Of a DNA stretch of 64,000 bases, positions 1 to 9,499 are shown one piece after another (position 1 is the first letter of the stretch; each line of letters opens with the position of its first letter). A program made the translations under genes and the position numbers. Origin of the DNA: Pseudomonas oleovorans subsp. oleovorans (GTDB lineage: Bacteria > Pseudomonadota > Gammaproteobacteria > Pseudomonadales > Pseudomonadaceae); contig NZ_NIUB01000023.1 of NCBI RefSeq assembly GCF_002197815.1, forward strand, positions 16,557-80,556, written 5' to 3'. The notes below the pieces were generated by a model. It searched no databases. It had not been told where the DNA came from and saw nothing but the letters and a program-made list of their open reading frames with translations.

Positions 1-312
1 CTTGGGCTTCATGCGCAGGCCGAAGGCGACGTTATCGAACACCGTCATGTGGCGGAACAGCGCGTAGTGCTGGAACACGAAGCCGACGTTGCGATCACGC
101 ACGTCATGGTTGGAGACGTCTTCGCCGTGGAACTCGATGGTGCCGCTGTCCGGGGTTTCCAGGCCGGCGATGATGCGCAGCAGGGTGGTCTTGCCGCAGC
201 CGGACGGGCCGAGCAGGGCGACCAGTTCGCCGCTCTGGATGTTCAGGTTGATCTCGTTCAGCGCCTTGAACGCATTGAAGTTCTTGCTGACGTTACGGAT
301 TTCGATACTCAT
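1..312 (-). CDS. cysA: Sulfate/thiosulfate ABC transporter ATP-binding protein CysA (N-terminal part, cut by window edge)
   Basis: This is the cytoplasmic ATPase that powers sulfate/thiosulfate import through CysT and CysW. About 104 N-terminal residues are visible, and the gene runs off the left edge. A Walker A motif (GPSGCGKTT, about residues 35-43) and a Q-loop (VFQHYALF) identify an ABC ATPase. It starts 3 nt after the cysW stop, so it is the last visible gene of an sbp-cysT-cysW-cysA operon read leftwards. The second sbp-cysT-cysW set at 31-34 kb has no ATPase of its own, so this protein may serve both permeases; that is inference. Confidence 0.93.
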   Translation of the reverse strand, partial: MSIEIRNVSKNFNAFKALNEINLNIQSGELVALLGPSGCGKTTLLRIIAGLETPDSGTIEFHGEDVSNHDVRDRNVGFVFQHYALFRHMTVFDNVAFGLRMKPK

Positions 313-315
313 GTT

Positions 316-1188
316 TTATTCCTCGCCCGCACTGGCTTTGCGGCGGTTGATACGGGATTCGCTCCACTGCTTGAGCAGCAGGATGAACAGCGCCAGAAGC
401 AGCAGCAGGCTGGCAACGCTGAAGGCGGCGACGTGATTGTATTCGTTGTAGAGAATCTCGACATGCAGCGGCAGCGTATTGGTGTAGCCGCGGATGTGCC
501 CGGAGACCACCGACACCGCGCCGAACTCGCCCATCGCCCGTGCGGTACAAAGCACCACGCCGTAGATCAGGCCCCATTTGATATTGGGCAGGGTGACGTG
601 CCAGAACATCTGCCAGCCGTTGGCACCGAGCAGGCGCGCGGCCTCTTCCTCCTGCGTGCCCTGTTCTTGCATCAGCGGGATCAGCTCGCGGGCGACGAAG
701 GGCACGGTGACGAAGATGGTCGCCAGGACGATGCCGGGCAGGGCGAAGATGATCTGGATGTCGTGCTCGCGCAACCAGGGGCCGAAGAAGCCCTGGGCAC
801 CGAACAGCAGCACGTAGATCAGACCGGCGATCACCGGCGACACCGAGAACGGCAGGTCGATCAGGGTCACCAGAATGCTCTTGCCGCGGAACTCGTACTT
901 GCTCACGCACCAGGCGGCGGCCACGCCGAACACCAGGTTGAGCGGCACGGCGATACCCACGGCGAGCAGGGTCAGCTTCAGCGCGCTGATGGCGTCGGGC
1001 TCGAGGATCGAAGCGACGAATACGCCGACGCCCTGTTTGAGCGCCTCGGTCGCCACCACGAACAGGGGCAGCAGGAGGAAGAAGGCGAACACCAGCCAGG
1101 CCGAAATGATCAGCAGGCGGCGGCCCAGGGCGTTACCGCGGCGCGCGGCATTGTTGGTGGCGCTGGCCGTCAGGGTTGCAGATGACAT
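316..1188 (-). CDS. cysW: Sulfate ABC transporter permease CysW
   Basis: This is an inner-membrane permease subunit of the sulfate/thiosulfate importer, 290 aa, which is normal for CysW. A variable N-terminal tail is followed by about six hydrophobic segments. The EAA loop that docks on the ATPase is seen as [13 protein letters not shown] near residues 185-200. The gene lies 10 nt downstream of cysT and 3 nt upstream of cysA, so it is translated within the same operon. A paralogue lies at 33399-34244. Confidence 0.94.
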   Translation of the reverse strand: MSSATLTASATNNAARRGNALGRRLLIISAWLVFAFFLLLPLFVVATEALKQGVGVFVASILEPDAISALKLTLLAVGIAVPLNLVFGVAAAWCVSKYEFRGKSILVTLIDLPFSVSPVIAGLIYVLLFGAQGFFGPWLREHDIQIIFALPGIVLATIFVTVPFVARELIPLMQEQGTQEEEAARLLGANGWQMFWHVTLPNIKWGLIYGVVLCTARAMGEFGAVSVVSGHIRGYTNTLPLHVEILYNEYNHVAAFSVASLLLLLALFILLLKQWSESRINRRKASAGEE

Positions 1189-1198
1189 GCCTGGCTCC

Positions 1199-2017
1199 TC
1201 AAGAACGGCTGATGCGGCGCTGCAGCAGGTTGATCAGCAGCAGCAAGATGAACGACACCACCAGCATCAGCACGCCGATGGCGGTGGCGCCGGCGTAGTT
1301 GTACTGGTCCAGCTGCACCATGATCAGCAGCGGCAGGATCTCGGTCTTCATCGGCATGTTGCCGGCGATGAAGATCACCGAGCCGTACTCGCCAACGCCG
1401 CGGGCGAAGGCCAGGGCGAAGCCGGTCAGCCAGGCCGGCAGCAGCGCCGGCAGCAGCACGTGGCGCGCCACCTGCAGCGGCTTGGCACCGAGGCAGGCGG
1501 CGGCTTCCTCGACCTCGCGCGGGATGTCGGCCAGCACCGGCTGCAGGGTACGCACGACGAAGGGCAGGGTGACGAAGGTCAGCGCCAGGGTGATGCCCAA
1601 CGGGGTGTAGGCAATCTTGAAACCCAGGGATGTGGCGAACTGGCCGATCAAACCGTTGGGCGCATAGAGCGCGGTCAGGGCGATACCGGCAACGGCTGTG
1701 GGCAGGGCGAACGGCAGGTCGATCATCGCTTCGATGATCTTGCGACCGGGAAAGGTGTAGCGCACCAGCACCCAGGCCAGCAGGATACCGATCACGCCGT
1801 TGATGATGGCAGCGAGAAAGGCGGTGCCGAAGCTCAGCTTCAGGGCGGCCAGCACGCGCGGTGAGGAAATGATGGCCCAGAACTGATCCCAGGTGAGCTG
1901 GGCCGCGTGGACGAACATGGCACCCAGGGGAATAAGCACCAACAGGCTGAGGTACACCAGGGTGTAACCCAGCGTCAGCCCGAAGCCGGGTATGACGGGG
2001 GACGTGCGGCGAGACAT
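1199..2017 (-). CDS. cysT: Sulfate ABC transporter permease CysT (CysU)
   Basis: This is the second permease of the sulfate importer, 272 aa, with about six membrane segments. The EAA-type loop reads [13 protein letters not shown]. It pairs with CysW to form the channel that receives sulfate from Sbp. It is separated from sbp by 92 nt that hold a GC-rich hairpin (2031-2086), and is followed closely by cysW. The start at 2017 has an AGGAG-like site upstream (complement of agctcct). Confidence 0.94.
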   Translation of the reverse strand: MSRRTSPVIPGFGLTLGYTLVYLSLLVLIPLGAMFVHAAQLTWDQFWAIISSPRVLAALKLSFGTAFLAAIINGVIGILLAWVLVRYTFPGRKIIEAMIDLPFALPTAVAGIALTALYAPNGLIGQFATSLGFKIAYTPLGITLALTFVTLPFVVRTLQPVLADIPREVEEAAACLGAKPLQVARHVLLPALLPAWLTGFALAFARGVGEYGSVIFIAGNMPMKTEILPLLIMVQLDQYNYAGATAIGVLMLVVSFILLLLINLLQRRISRS

Positions 2018-2030
2018 GCAAGCTCCTTGG

Positions 2031-2086
2031 TAGGGCGGGTGGAACCCGCCACTGGCTGCGACGATCTTGCGGCTGCACCCGCCCTA
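2031..2086. repeat. GGGCGGGTG...CACCCGCCC hairpin between sbp and cysT
   Basis: An inverted repeat has outer arms TAGGGCGGGTG and CACCCGCCCTA and lies in the sbp-cysT spacer. The same arms recur between sbp and cysT of the second set (32462-32511). Such hairpins between a binding-protein gene and its permease genes often lower downstream expression. That role is inferred here. Confidence 0.7.
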
Positions 2087-2109
2087 TATGGGCGGACGCG
2101 CCGTGGCAA

Positions 2110-3120
2110 TCACTGGGCTTGGTAGATCTGGTCGAACACGCCGCCGTCGTTGAAGAACTTCGGCTGAGCGGTTTTCCAGCCATCGAAGTCAGCGTCGATG
2201 GTTACCAGCTTGAGCTGCGGGAACTGCTTGGCGAACTCGGCCGCCACCGCCTGGTTGCGTGGGCGGTAGAAGTGCTTGGCGGCGATGCGCTGGCCTTCCT
2301 CGCTGTACAGGTAGTTGAGGTAGGCCTCGGCGACTTTGCGGGTGCCTTTCTTGTCGACGTTCTGATCGACCATGCTTACCGGCGGTTCGGCGAGGATCGA
2401 CAGCGACGGCGCGACGATCTCGAAGTTTTCCCCGCCTTCTTCCTTGAGCGCCAGGAAGGCTTCGTTTTCCCAGGCCAGCAGCACGTCGCCGATACCGTTG
2501 TTGACGAAGGTGATGGTCGAGCCGCGGGCGCCGGTATCGAGCACCGGGACGTTCTTGTAGAGCTTCTCGGTGAAGGCCTTGGCCTCGGCTTCGCTGCCGT
2601 ACTTCTGCTCGGCGTAGGCCCAGGCGGCGAGGAAGTTCCAGCGTGCGCCACCGGAGGTTTTCGGGTTCGGGGTGATCACTTCCACGCCCGGTTTGACCAG
2701 GTCATCCCAATCCTTCAGGCCTTTCGGGTTGCCCTTGCGCACCAGGAATACGATGGTCGAGGTGTAGGGCGTGCTGGCGTCCGGCAGACGCTCCTGCCAG
2801 TTTTCCGGGATCAGCTTGCCGAGCTTGTACAGCTCGTCGATGTCGCCGGCCAGGGCCAGGGTCACCACGTCGGCGCGCAGGCCGTCGATCACTGCGCGGG
2901 CCTGTTTGCCCGAGCCACCGTGGGATTGCTGGATGGTCACCGCTTCGTTGCCCTGGGCCTGCCAGTGCGTGTTGAAGGCGGCGTTGAATTCGGTGTAGAG
3001 CTCACGGGTCGGGTCGTAGGACACGTTGAGCAGGGTTTGCGCGGCGGCCACCGGGCCGGCGACCCCTGTAATAACTAGTGCGCTGGCCAGCGCGGCCAGG
3101 GCAAAACGGCGAATGGACAT
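2110..3120 (-). CDS. sbp: Periplasmic sulfate-binding protein Sbp
   Basis: This 336-aa periplasmic protein delivers sulfate to CysTW. It has a signal peptide of about 26 residues ([11 protein letters not shown]... ending AAA|Q). Family signatures include [10 protein letters not shown] at the mature N terminus, [10 protein letters not shown], and the [12 protein letters not shown] and [13 protein letters not shown] segments. It is the first gene of the leftward operon, with oscA just upstream in the same direction. A diverged paralogue lies at 31239-32255. Confidence 0.95.
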   Translation of the reverse strand: MSIRRFALAALASALVITGVAGPVAAAQTLLNVSYDPTRELYTEFNAAFNTHWQAQGNEAVTIQQSHGGSGKQARAVIDGLRADVVTLALAGDIDELYKLGKLIPENWQERLPDASTPYTSTIVFLVRKGNPKGLKDWDDLVKPGVEVITPNPKTSGGARWNFLAAWAYAEQKYGSEAEAKAFTEKLYKNVPVLDTGARGSTITFVNNGIGDVLLAWENEAFLALKEEGGENFEIVAPSLSILAEPPVSMVDQNVDKKGTRKVAEAYLNYLYSEEGQRIAAKHFYRPRNQAVAAEFAKQFPQLKLVTIDADFDGWKTAQPKFFNDGGVFDQIYQAQ

Positions 3121-3222
3121 GGTGCAGCTCCTAACTGTGAAATTCTTGTGTTGGCGTATGGGGTGTCAGGCGGGGCGATTTTTCTCGAGCCCTCTGGTGG
3201 TCCAGTCGGGCCGCATCATGTG

Positions 3223-3405
3223 TCAGCTGTTCTTGGTACTCGGTTGTTGCAGGCGGATCTTTTCCTTGCGCTCGATCTGCACGACCTGGCCGTTGTGCAC
3301 GGTGATTTCCACCGAGCCAAACTTCAGGCCGTGCAGGGCGGTCTGGATCTCGCGCAGGATGCTGGCTTCATCCTGGCCTTCGAGGTTTCTCAGCGTCGCG
3401 GTCAT
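3223..3405 (-). CDS. oscA: OscA, small DUF2292 (YezD-like) sulfur-starvation protein
   Basis: This 60-aa protein has the DUF2292 core, SVEITVHNGQVVQIERKEKI. OscA was described in Pseudomonas as needed for organosulfur use and chromate resistance under sulfur limitation. Its biochemical role is unknown. It precedes sbp by about 100 nt on the same strand, the arrangement I recall from PA0284-PA0283. A long AT-rich region upstream (3430-3610) suggests strong regulated transcription. A chromate transporter gene (chrA) also occurs at 11.5 kb. Confidence 0.85.
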   Translation of the reverse strand: MTATLRNLEGQDEASILREIQTALHGLKFGSVEITVHNGQVVQIERKEKIRLQQPSTKNS

Positions 3406-3471
3406 TTCCAGGCTCCTTGTGAATAGGTCGCCAAGGCGGCGGTATGGAGTACCGACGCTGGCGTGGAGCGG

Positions 3472-3606
3472 ATAGTAGAGAGATGGAAATATCCCTAAAA
3501 ATATTGTTTAAGAACATTTATATGCTTTTTAGAAATATAAGAAGTGGTCGCCGGAAGCACATTTATGGAATAAGCAAATAAATTCTTATTCTTTTTGTAA
3601 TCAGTT
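3472..3606. promoter_or_regulatory. AT-rich divergent promoter region between oscA and the hydrolase gene
   Basis: The 245-bp gap between oscA (leftward) and the gene at 3651 (rightward) is very AT-rich compared with its surroundings. Positions 3586-3598 read TTATTCTTTTTGT, preceded by AAATAAAT. The same 13-mer with an AATAAAT lead lies 59 nt before lsfA (25261-25273), and here it ends 53 nt before the start codon. This fits a shared activator such as CysB in sulfur starvation. The regulator's identity is inferred. Confidence 0.5.
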
Positions 3607-3650
3607 CATGCTGCCTAGACTGACGCCATTCGATTCAGGGAGGCGCCGTT

Positions 3651-4232
3651 GTGGCCAGCGAAGCAATCCGTTATCTGATCCTGCCGGGCTGGCAGGGCTC
3701 GTCCGCAGAACACTGGCAAAGCCATTGGCAGCGCAGCCTGCCCAACAGCGCGCGGGTCGAGCAGCAGGACTGGCTCAACCCGCAACGCGCGGATTGGGTG
3801 GCCGCGCTGAACCAGGCGATTGCCGACGATCCACGCCCGCTTATCCTCATCGCCCACAGCCTGGGTTGCGTGACGGTGGCGCACTGGGCGGCGCAGGCGC
3901 CGCTCGAACTGCTGCGCCGTGTACGTGGCGCACTGCTGGTGGCGCCGGCTGATGTGGAACGCCCGGGTTGCCCCGAGCCGCTGCGCAATTTCGCACCGAT
4001 GCCGCGCGATCTGCTGCCCTTTCCCAGCCTGCTGGTGGGTTCCGACAACGACGCAGCGGCCAGCGCCCTGCGCGCGATGGAGCTGGCGCGGGCCTGGGGT
4101 AGCGAGGCGGCGATTCTGAGTGGTGCCGGGCATATCAACGTGAAGTCCGGGCACCGTTACTGGGAGCAGGGCTTCGGCTATCTGTATCGCCTGCAGAGCC
4201 GCATTGAGCAGCAGGCGCGGCTGCGCGCCTGA
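3651..4232 (+). CDS. RBBP9/YdeN-family serine hydrolase (alpha/beta fold)
   Basis: This 193-aa protein belongs to the small RBBP9-like hydrolase family. Visible features are the early GWQGSSAEHW segment, a nucleophile elbow AHSLGC (serine about residue 66), an acidic residue in GSDNDAA, and a late GHINVKSG with the probable catalytic histidine. The start is GTG at 3651 with an AGGGAGG-like site in front. The physiological substrate is unknown. Its promoter shares a 13-bp motif with that of lsfA-ssu, so it may belong to the sulfur-starvation response. Confidence 0.8.
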   Translation: MASEAIRYLILPGWQGSSAEHWQSHWQRSLPNSARVEQQDWLNPQRADWVAALNQAIADDPRPLILIAHSLGCVTVAHWAAQAPLELLRRVRGALLVAPADVERPGCPEPLRNFAPMPRDLLPFPSLLVGSDNDAAASALRAMELARAWGSEAAILSGAGHINVKSGHRYWEQGFGYLYRLQSRIEQQARLRA

Positions 4233-4246
4233 TTTTGCACAACTAG

Positions 4247-4314
4247 GTAGGAGCCAGCTTGCTGGCGATGCTTTTCGTCAGCGGACGCCGGATCGCCGGC
4301 AAGCCGGCTCCTAC
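4247..4314. repeat. REP-like inverted repeat (TAGGAGCC...GGCTCCTA)
   Basis: Arms GTAGGAGCCAGCTTGCTGGC and GCCGGCAAGCCGGCTCCTAC are imperfectly complementary and fill the gap between two rightward genes. This form is typical of Pseudomonas extragenic palindromes. Confidence 0.75.
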
Positions 4315-4350
4315 GGTTATGCCATTGCGCTTTCTTCCAGGGTGTCACTC

Positions 4351-5166
4351 GTGCCGAACACGTCATCTCCACTGACCTTCACCGACGCCGACAAAAGTCC
4401 ACTGAGCATCCGCGCCAAGGCGCTGGTATTCGTCGATGCGCGTTCGCGCCAGTTGCGCGAGCGTGCCGAAGCCTTGGCGGGCAATGGCCAGCCGTTGCTG
4501 ATCCTCGGTGAAACCGGCACCGGCAAGGAATTGCTGGCGCGCTATATCCATCGCCACAGTGAGCGCGGCGGCCTGTTCGTGGCAGTGAGCTGCGCGGCGC
4601 TCAGCCCACAATGGGGCGAGGCCGAGCTGTTCGGCCATGTTGCAGGCGCCCATGTCGGCGCCGCCAGCAGCCGCGCCGGATGGTTCGGTTCGGCCAATGG
4701 CGGCACGCTCTACCTGGATGAGATCGCCGACCTCTCGCGGCCTCTGCAGAGCAAGCTGCTGGCCGCGCTGGAAACCCGCGAGGTGTATCGCGTCGGCGCC
4801 AGTCAGGCGCTGCCGGTGGATGTGCGTCTGCTGGCGGCGAGCAGCATCGACCTGGCCCGCGCCGTGGCGGCCGGCACTTTCGACGAGCGCCTGTATGCCT
4901 ATCTGTACGATGGCCAGTTGCTGTTCCCGGCGCTGCGTCAGCGCGTCGGCGATATTCTGCCGCTGGCCGAATACTTCCTCGGCAAACATGCCTTGCGCCT
5001 GGGCCTGACCATTCCGTCGATCAGCCCGGCGGCGCAGGCCGTGCTGGAGGCGCACCGCTGGCCGGGCAATACCCGCGAGCTGGAGAACGTCATCCACTTC
5101 GCCCTGCTGCTGGCCGGTAACGCCGAAATTGGGCCGGAGCATCTGGAGCTTCCGGGCGTCTCCTAA
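4351..5166 (+). CDS. Sigma54-activator-type AAA+ protein lacking a DNA-binding domain
   Basis: This 271-aa protein is essentially only an enhancer-binding-protein AAA+ core. It has Walker A GETGTGKE (about residues 53-60), Walker B GGTLYLDEI (about 117-125) and a WPGNTRELENV segment. Two features are odd. The sigma54-contact loop, normally GAFTGA, reads GAHVGA (about 99-104). The protein also stops right after the AAA+ domain, with no Fis-type helix-turn-helix. The start is GTG at 4351; an in-frame extension to 4204 would overlap the previous gene and a REP. It may act as a modulator or an inactive ATPase. Its target is unknown; neighbours are sulfur and molybdate genes. Confidence 0.75.
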   Translation: MPNTSSPLTFTDADKSPLSIRAKALVFVDARSRQLRERAEALAGNGQPLLILGETGTGKELLARYIHRHSERGGLFVAVSCAALSPQWGEAELFGHVAGAHVGAASSRAGWFGSANGGTLYLDEIADLSRPLQSKLLAALETREVYRVGASQALPVDVRLLAASSIDLARAVAAGTFDERLYAYLYDGQLLFPALRQRVGDILPLAEYFLGKHALRLGLTIPSISPAAQAVLEAHRWPGNTRELENVIHFALLLAGNAEIGPEHLELPGVS

Positions 5167-5246
5167 CCGCCCCGGATTGCATCGGGCTACGAACCTGCGG
5201 TATCTGGCTACGAACCTGCGGTATCTGCGTGTGATCGGTGCACGCC

Positions 5247-6374
5247 CTACGGCGCGAGCAGCGACACCGACTTGATCTGCGCCCACAGCGCCTGGCCGGC
5301 GTGAATGCCTAACTGATCGAAGGAGTAACGGGTGATTCGCGCCAGCAGGCGCTGATCGCCGATGCGCAGGGTCAACAGCATCTGCGCGTCCAGCGCCTGC
5401 CAGCCATCGACCCGCACCGGCAGCAGGTTGAGCAGGCTGCTGCCTTCGGCACGTTGCAGGCTGAGGCTGACGTCGCGCGCCTTGATCTTCACCCGCACCG
5501 GATGGCCGTCGGGCAACGCCGCGTGAGGCAGGCGCAGGCGCGCTTTGCTGCCGGGCAGCTGAAGCTCCAGCAGATCGTAGGCGGTATCGTGACCGCAGAC
5601 CTGGCCGTCGATCACCGCTTCGGCATCGTCCTCGCTGGCGAAGGGCAGGTCGGGCCGCAGCAGGATGTCCTTGAGCGGGCCGCTGGCGCGTACCTGGCCT
5701 TCGTCGAGCAGCACCAGGTGATCGGCCAGGCGCGCCACTTCATCCGGCGCATGGCTGACGTAGAGCACGGGGATGTCCAGCTCCTCGTGCAGGCGCTGCA
5801 GGTAGGGCAGCACTTCCTGCTTGCGCTTGAGATCGAGCGAGGCCAGCGGCTCGTCCATCAGCAGCAGGCGCGGGCTGGTCACCAGTGCACGGGCGATGCC
5901 GACGCGCTGGCGTTCGCCGCCGGATAGCGCCGAGGGCATGCGCTCGAGCAAATGACCGATACCCAGAAGTTCCAATGCCTGATCCAGCGCCACCCTGCGC
6001 TGCGCGGCCGGGATGCGTTTCTGCCCGTATTCCAGATTGCCGCGCACGCTCAGGTGCGGGAACAGGTTGGCGTCCTGGAACACGTAGCCGATGGCGCGCT
6101 TGTGCGCCGGCAGAAAAAAACCACACGCACTGTCCTGCCAGCGCTCGCCAGCCACCTGCAGATAGCCCTGCTGCGGGCGATCCAGCCCGGCGAAGCAGCG
6201 CAGGCAACTGGTCTTGCCCGAGCCGGAATGGCCGAACAGCGCAGTGACGCCACGCCCGGGCAGGTCGAGGTCGACATCCAGGGTGAAGCCCGGATGCCTG
6301 ACCAGAAAGCGCGCGCGAATGCGTCCATCGTCTTGGACGGCGGGTGGCGAGGCCTTGCCGAAACCGAACATCAC
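5247..6374 (-). CDS. modC: Molybdate ABC transporter ATP-binding protein ModC
   Basis: This 375-aa cytoplasmic ATPase of the molybdate importer has Walker A GHSGSGKT, signature [15 protein letters not shown], and Walker [15 protein letters not shown]-terminal TOBE/MOP domain follows (about residues 290-375, with [13 protein letters not shown]) and binds molybdate in ModC proteins. Its start overlaps the modB stop by 4 nt (ATGA type), so translation is coupled. It is the last gene of the leftward modABC operon. Confidence 0.94.
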   Translation of the reverse strand: MMFGFGKASPPAVQDDGRIRARFLVRHPGFTLDVDLDLPGRGVTALFGHSGSGKTSCLRCFAGLDRPQQGYLQVAGERWQDSACGFFLPAHKRAIGYVFQDANLFPHLSVRGNLEYGQKRIPAAQRRVALDQALELLGIGHLLERMPSALSGGERQRVGIARALVTSPRLLLMDEPLASLDLKRKQEVLPYLQRLHEELDIPVLYVSHAPDEVARLADHLVLLDEGQVRASGPLKDILLRPDLPFASEDDAEAVIDGQVCGHDTAYDLLELQLPGSKARLRLPHAALPDGHPVRVKIKARDVSLSLQRAEGSSLLNLLPVRVDGWQALDAQMLLTLRIGDQRLLARITRYSFDQLGIHAGQALWAQIKSVSLLAP

Positions 6375-7051
6375 AGCGCCCTCATCCGCGCATTGCGCCC
6401 GCCGTACAACGCCAGCAGAACGATGAAGGAGAACGCCACCATGCCGCCGGCCAGCCAGTGCGCCTGGGCGTAGTTCATGGTTTCCACGTGGTTGTAGATC
6501 TGCACCGACACCACCTGGGTCTTGCCGGGGATATTGCCGCCGATCATCAGCACCACGCCGAACTCACCGATGGTATGGGCGAAGCTGAGAATGGCGGCGG
6601 TGATGAAGCCGGGGCGGGCCAGCGGCAGCACCACGCTGAAGAAGCTGTCCCAGGGATTGGCGCGCAGGGTCGCGGCGGCCTCCAGCGGGCCGCGACCAAT
6701 GGCCTCGAAGGCGTTCTGCAGCGGCTGCACGACGAAGGGCAGGGAGTAGAAGATCGAACCGATCACCAGACCGGTAAAGGTGAAAGTGAAGGTGCCGAGA
6801 CCGAGGCTCTGCGTCAGCTGACCGAAGAAACCATTGGGCCCCATACTCACCAGCAGGTAGAAACCGATCACCGTCGGTGGCAGCACCAGCGGCAGCGCCA
6901 CCACCGCGCCGACCGGGCGCTTGAGCCAGGAGTCGGTGCGCGCCAGCCACAGGGCAATCGGCGTGCCGATAATCAGCAGCAGCACGGTGGTCAGTGAGGC
7001 CAACTCCAGGGTCAGGAGGATGGCGTCGAGGTCACTCTTCGACAGCGGCAT
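6371..7051 (-). CDS. modB: Molybdate ABC transporter permease ModB
   Basis: This 226-aa inner-membrane permease has about five hydrophobic segments. The EAA loop is seen as [19 protein letters not shown]. The sequence [19 protein letters not shown] is characteristic of ModB. It lies 54 nt downstream of modA and overlaps modC. Length is normal for the family. Confidence 0.94.
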   Translation of the reverse strand: MPLSKSDLDAILLTLELASLTTVLLLIIGTPIALWLARTDSWLKRPVGAVVALPLVLPPTVIGFYLLVSMGPNGFFGQLTQSLGLGTFTFTFTGLVIGSIFYSLPFVVQPLQNAFEAIGRGPLEAAATLRANPWDSFFSVVLPLARPGFITAAILSFAHTIGEFGVVLMIGGNIPGKTQVVSVQIYNHVETMNYAQAHWLAGGMVAFSFIVLLALYGGRNARMRAL

Positions 7052-7105
7052 GCAGGAATTCCGGAAGTGGAAAGCGTGGCCCGAATGCGATCCGGGCCAC
7101 GGCTA

Positions 7106-7912
<807 letters not shown>

Positions 7913-7931
7913 TCACGCAGCCATACTACTT

Positions 7932-7955
7932 CGTTATATTTGTTTGTATATAGCG
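7932..7955. promoter_or_regulatory. ModE-type operator upstream of modABC
   Basis: The sequence CGTTATAT-N8-ATATAGCG lies 53 nt upstream of the modA start. It has the same two 8-bp arms and 8-bp spacer as the ModE-molybdate operator of E. coli modA. It probably mediates repression of modABC when molybdate is plentiful. No modE gene is in the window. Confidence 0.75.
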
Positions 7956-8060
7956 ACAGGCGCGATGTACGCCGGTGACTGGCCAAGCCATCATGGCGGG
8001 ACTCAGGCCGGGGGTAGATGGCGTTGTGCGTGCTGCATCAGGCCAAACCTGACCTATAAG

Positions 8061-8702
8061 TCAATCCGGCTGAGATCGGCTGCGTCGCCAAACACTGGCC
8101 AGCCAGGGTTGCTGGTCGCGTGGCAGGCCGGCGGGGCGGTAGTAGTGCTCCAGCTCGACGAAACCGGCCGCCGTGAGCCGCGTGCGCCAGCGTTCCAGGT
8201 CGTGGTAGCTGCCGTAGCGCGGGCCGTTCCAGCCTTCCTGATTCTCGCCGCGTGGGTTGGAGCTGAACAACACGCCGCCCGGTTTGAGCGCCGTGTGCAG
8301 TTGGCCGAGTACGCGCGGCAGTTCCTGATCCGGCACATGGAACAGGCTGGCGTTGGCGAAGATGCCGTCGAAATGCCCGGCCGGCAGCTCCAGTTCGAGG
8401 AAGCTCTGCTGCCACACCTCGCAGCCGCTGTCGGCACGCGCCATGGCGACGAACTCGGCGCAGCCATCCAGGCCGATGGCTTCGTGGCCGAGGCCGCTGA
8501 AGGTGCGTAGGTCGCGCCCCGGCCCGCAGCCGAAATCGAGGATGCGCCAGGGCTTCTCGCCCTCGATATGGCGCAGCAGCGCGGCGATGTTCTGGCTCAC
8601 GTCATGGTCGCGCGTGCCCTCGCGAAAGTCCTCGGCGCTGCTTTGGTAGTGGGCCAGGGTGAGAGCGCTGATCTGCGCGAGTTCATCGGGGCTCAGGGGC
8701 AT
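8061..8702 (-). CDS. Class I SAM-dependent methyltransferase
   Basis: This 213-aa protein has the SAM-binding motif I (ILDFGCGPGRDLRTF, about residue 45). An acidic residue ends the next strand (IGLDGCAEF), followed by FDGIFANASLFHVPDQEL and LKPGGVLFSSNPRGEN. The pattern is that of small soluble Methyltransf_11/25-type enzymes. The substrate cannot be read from the sequence. The start at 8702 follows a GGAACCTCACC-like leader (complement); an upstream in-frame extension to 8915 lacks support. It is divergent from the small ORF at 8868. Confidence 0.82.
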   Translation of the reverse strand: MPLSPDELAQISALTLAHYQSSAEDFREGTRDHDVSQNIAALLRHIEGEKPWRILDFGCGPGRDLRTFSGLGHEAIGLDGCAEFVAMARADSGCEVWQQSFLELELPAGHFDGIFANASLFHVPDQELPRVLGQLHTALKPGGVLFSSNPRGENQEGWNGPRYGSYHDLERWRTRLTAAGFVELEHYYRPAGLPRDQQPWLASVWRRSRSQPD

Positions 8703-8867
8703 GGTGAGGTTCCGGTAAAAGAGCGCATTAAAACCCTTTGGCGGGGCACACGGCCAGGCCCTTGTTTGGTGGTCAATGAACCTGCGTGCCGCTTGCACAG
8801 CCCCATTTCCTGAGGGGTGTAGACCGGCTGTCTGCAGCCGGGCGCCCACAATCAAGGAGATAACGCG

Positions 8868-9152
8868 ATGGTTACGCACTACAAAGTCTCTGGCCATCTC
8901 GCTTGTGGCTCTCATGGTGAAAAGCTGCCCGCCACCACCGAGCTGGACAAGGTCAAATACCGCAATTGCCGCAAGACCGAAGTGTTCACCGAAGCTTGAC
9001 GTAACTCACGCAATGCCGCGCGCCGTGCCGTCCGCCGCGAGAAGGCCGCGCGCGCCGTCAACGACTGGCGCACTTCCTGGGAGGCTCGATTGGCTGCCTT
9101 GCCAGGCCCGCAGTGTCTGCCGCGTGGTTTCGGCGACCAGGCATTCGTCTAG
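8868..9152 (+). pseudogene. 94-codon small ORF interrupted by one in-frame TGA
   Basis: ATG at 8868, preceded by AAGGAG, opens a 43-codon ORF (MVTHYKVSGHLACGSHGEKL...) that ends at TGA 8997-8999. The same frame stays open for a further 50 codons to TAG 9150-9152. That part encodes a basic helical stretch (RNSRNAARRAVRREKAARA, then VNDWRTSWEARLAALP). The uninterrupted coding character suggests one former ~94-aa protein broken by a nonsense change, or a sequencing error. Without the second half, a 43-aa protein could still be made. I do not recognise a function. Confidence 0.5.
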
Positions 9153-9203
9153 TGGATATTGGCGGGAGGAATGACCTCCCGTATCCGCCCGCGCTGTCAA
9201 CAC

Positions 9204-9296
9204 CTGTAGGAGCCGCGCCCCGCGGCGAATGGAGCCGGCAGCTCACTATTGCGATACGGCCACATCCGTCTTCGCACCGGCGCGGCGCTCCTACAG
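9204..9296. repeat. Inverted repeat (CTGTAGGAGC...GCTCCTACAG)
   Basis: Outer arms CTGTAGGAGC and GCTCCTACAG, with GCCGCGCC/GGCGCGGC-like inner parts, form a long hairpin in the otherwise empty 9153-9499 gap. It is of the same general type as other TAGGAGC repeats in this window. No gene is visible in the rest of the gap. Confidence 0.7.
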
Positions 9297-9499
9297 TGAC
9301 CGAACCAGCAGTGGCCGAACCAGGCGCGGCACCCGGCGTTGTCCAGTAAGGCGCTGGTGTGTGTCTGACGCCTGCGCGCTGACCAGGGCGCGATCTGCGC
9401 AACAGCCTGTTCCCGGGTTTGCCCCGTGGCGGAGCATTCCCGTAGATTGGCCGGCTTACCTCGTCCGGCACTGGCCGGTTCTGCCTCGAGATTTTCGCC

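Noticed and set aside
49..1185. Long plus-strand open frame over cysW, and many similar long frames opposite real genes
   Set aside because: They are antisense frames in high-GC DNA with low-complexity Gln/His/Gly/Arg-rich translations and no ribosome sites.
4204..4350. Upstream extension of the AAA+ gene
   Set aside because: It overlaps the previous gene and translates a REP palindrome.
8997..8999. In-frame TGA read as selenocysteine
   Set aside because: No SECIS-like hairpin or selenoprotein family resemblance is apparent. A nonsense mutation is simpler.
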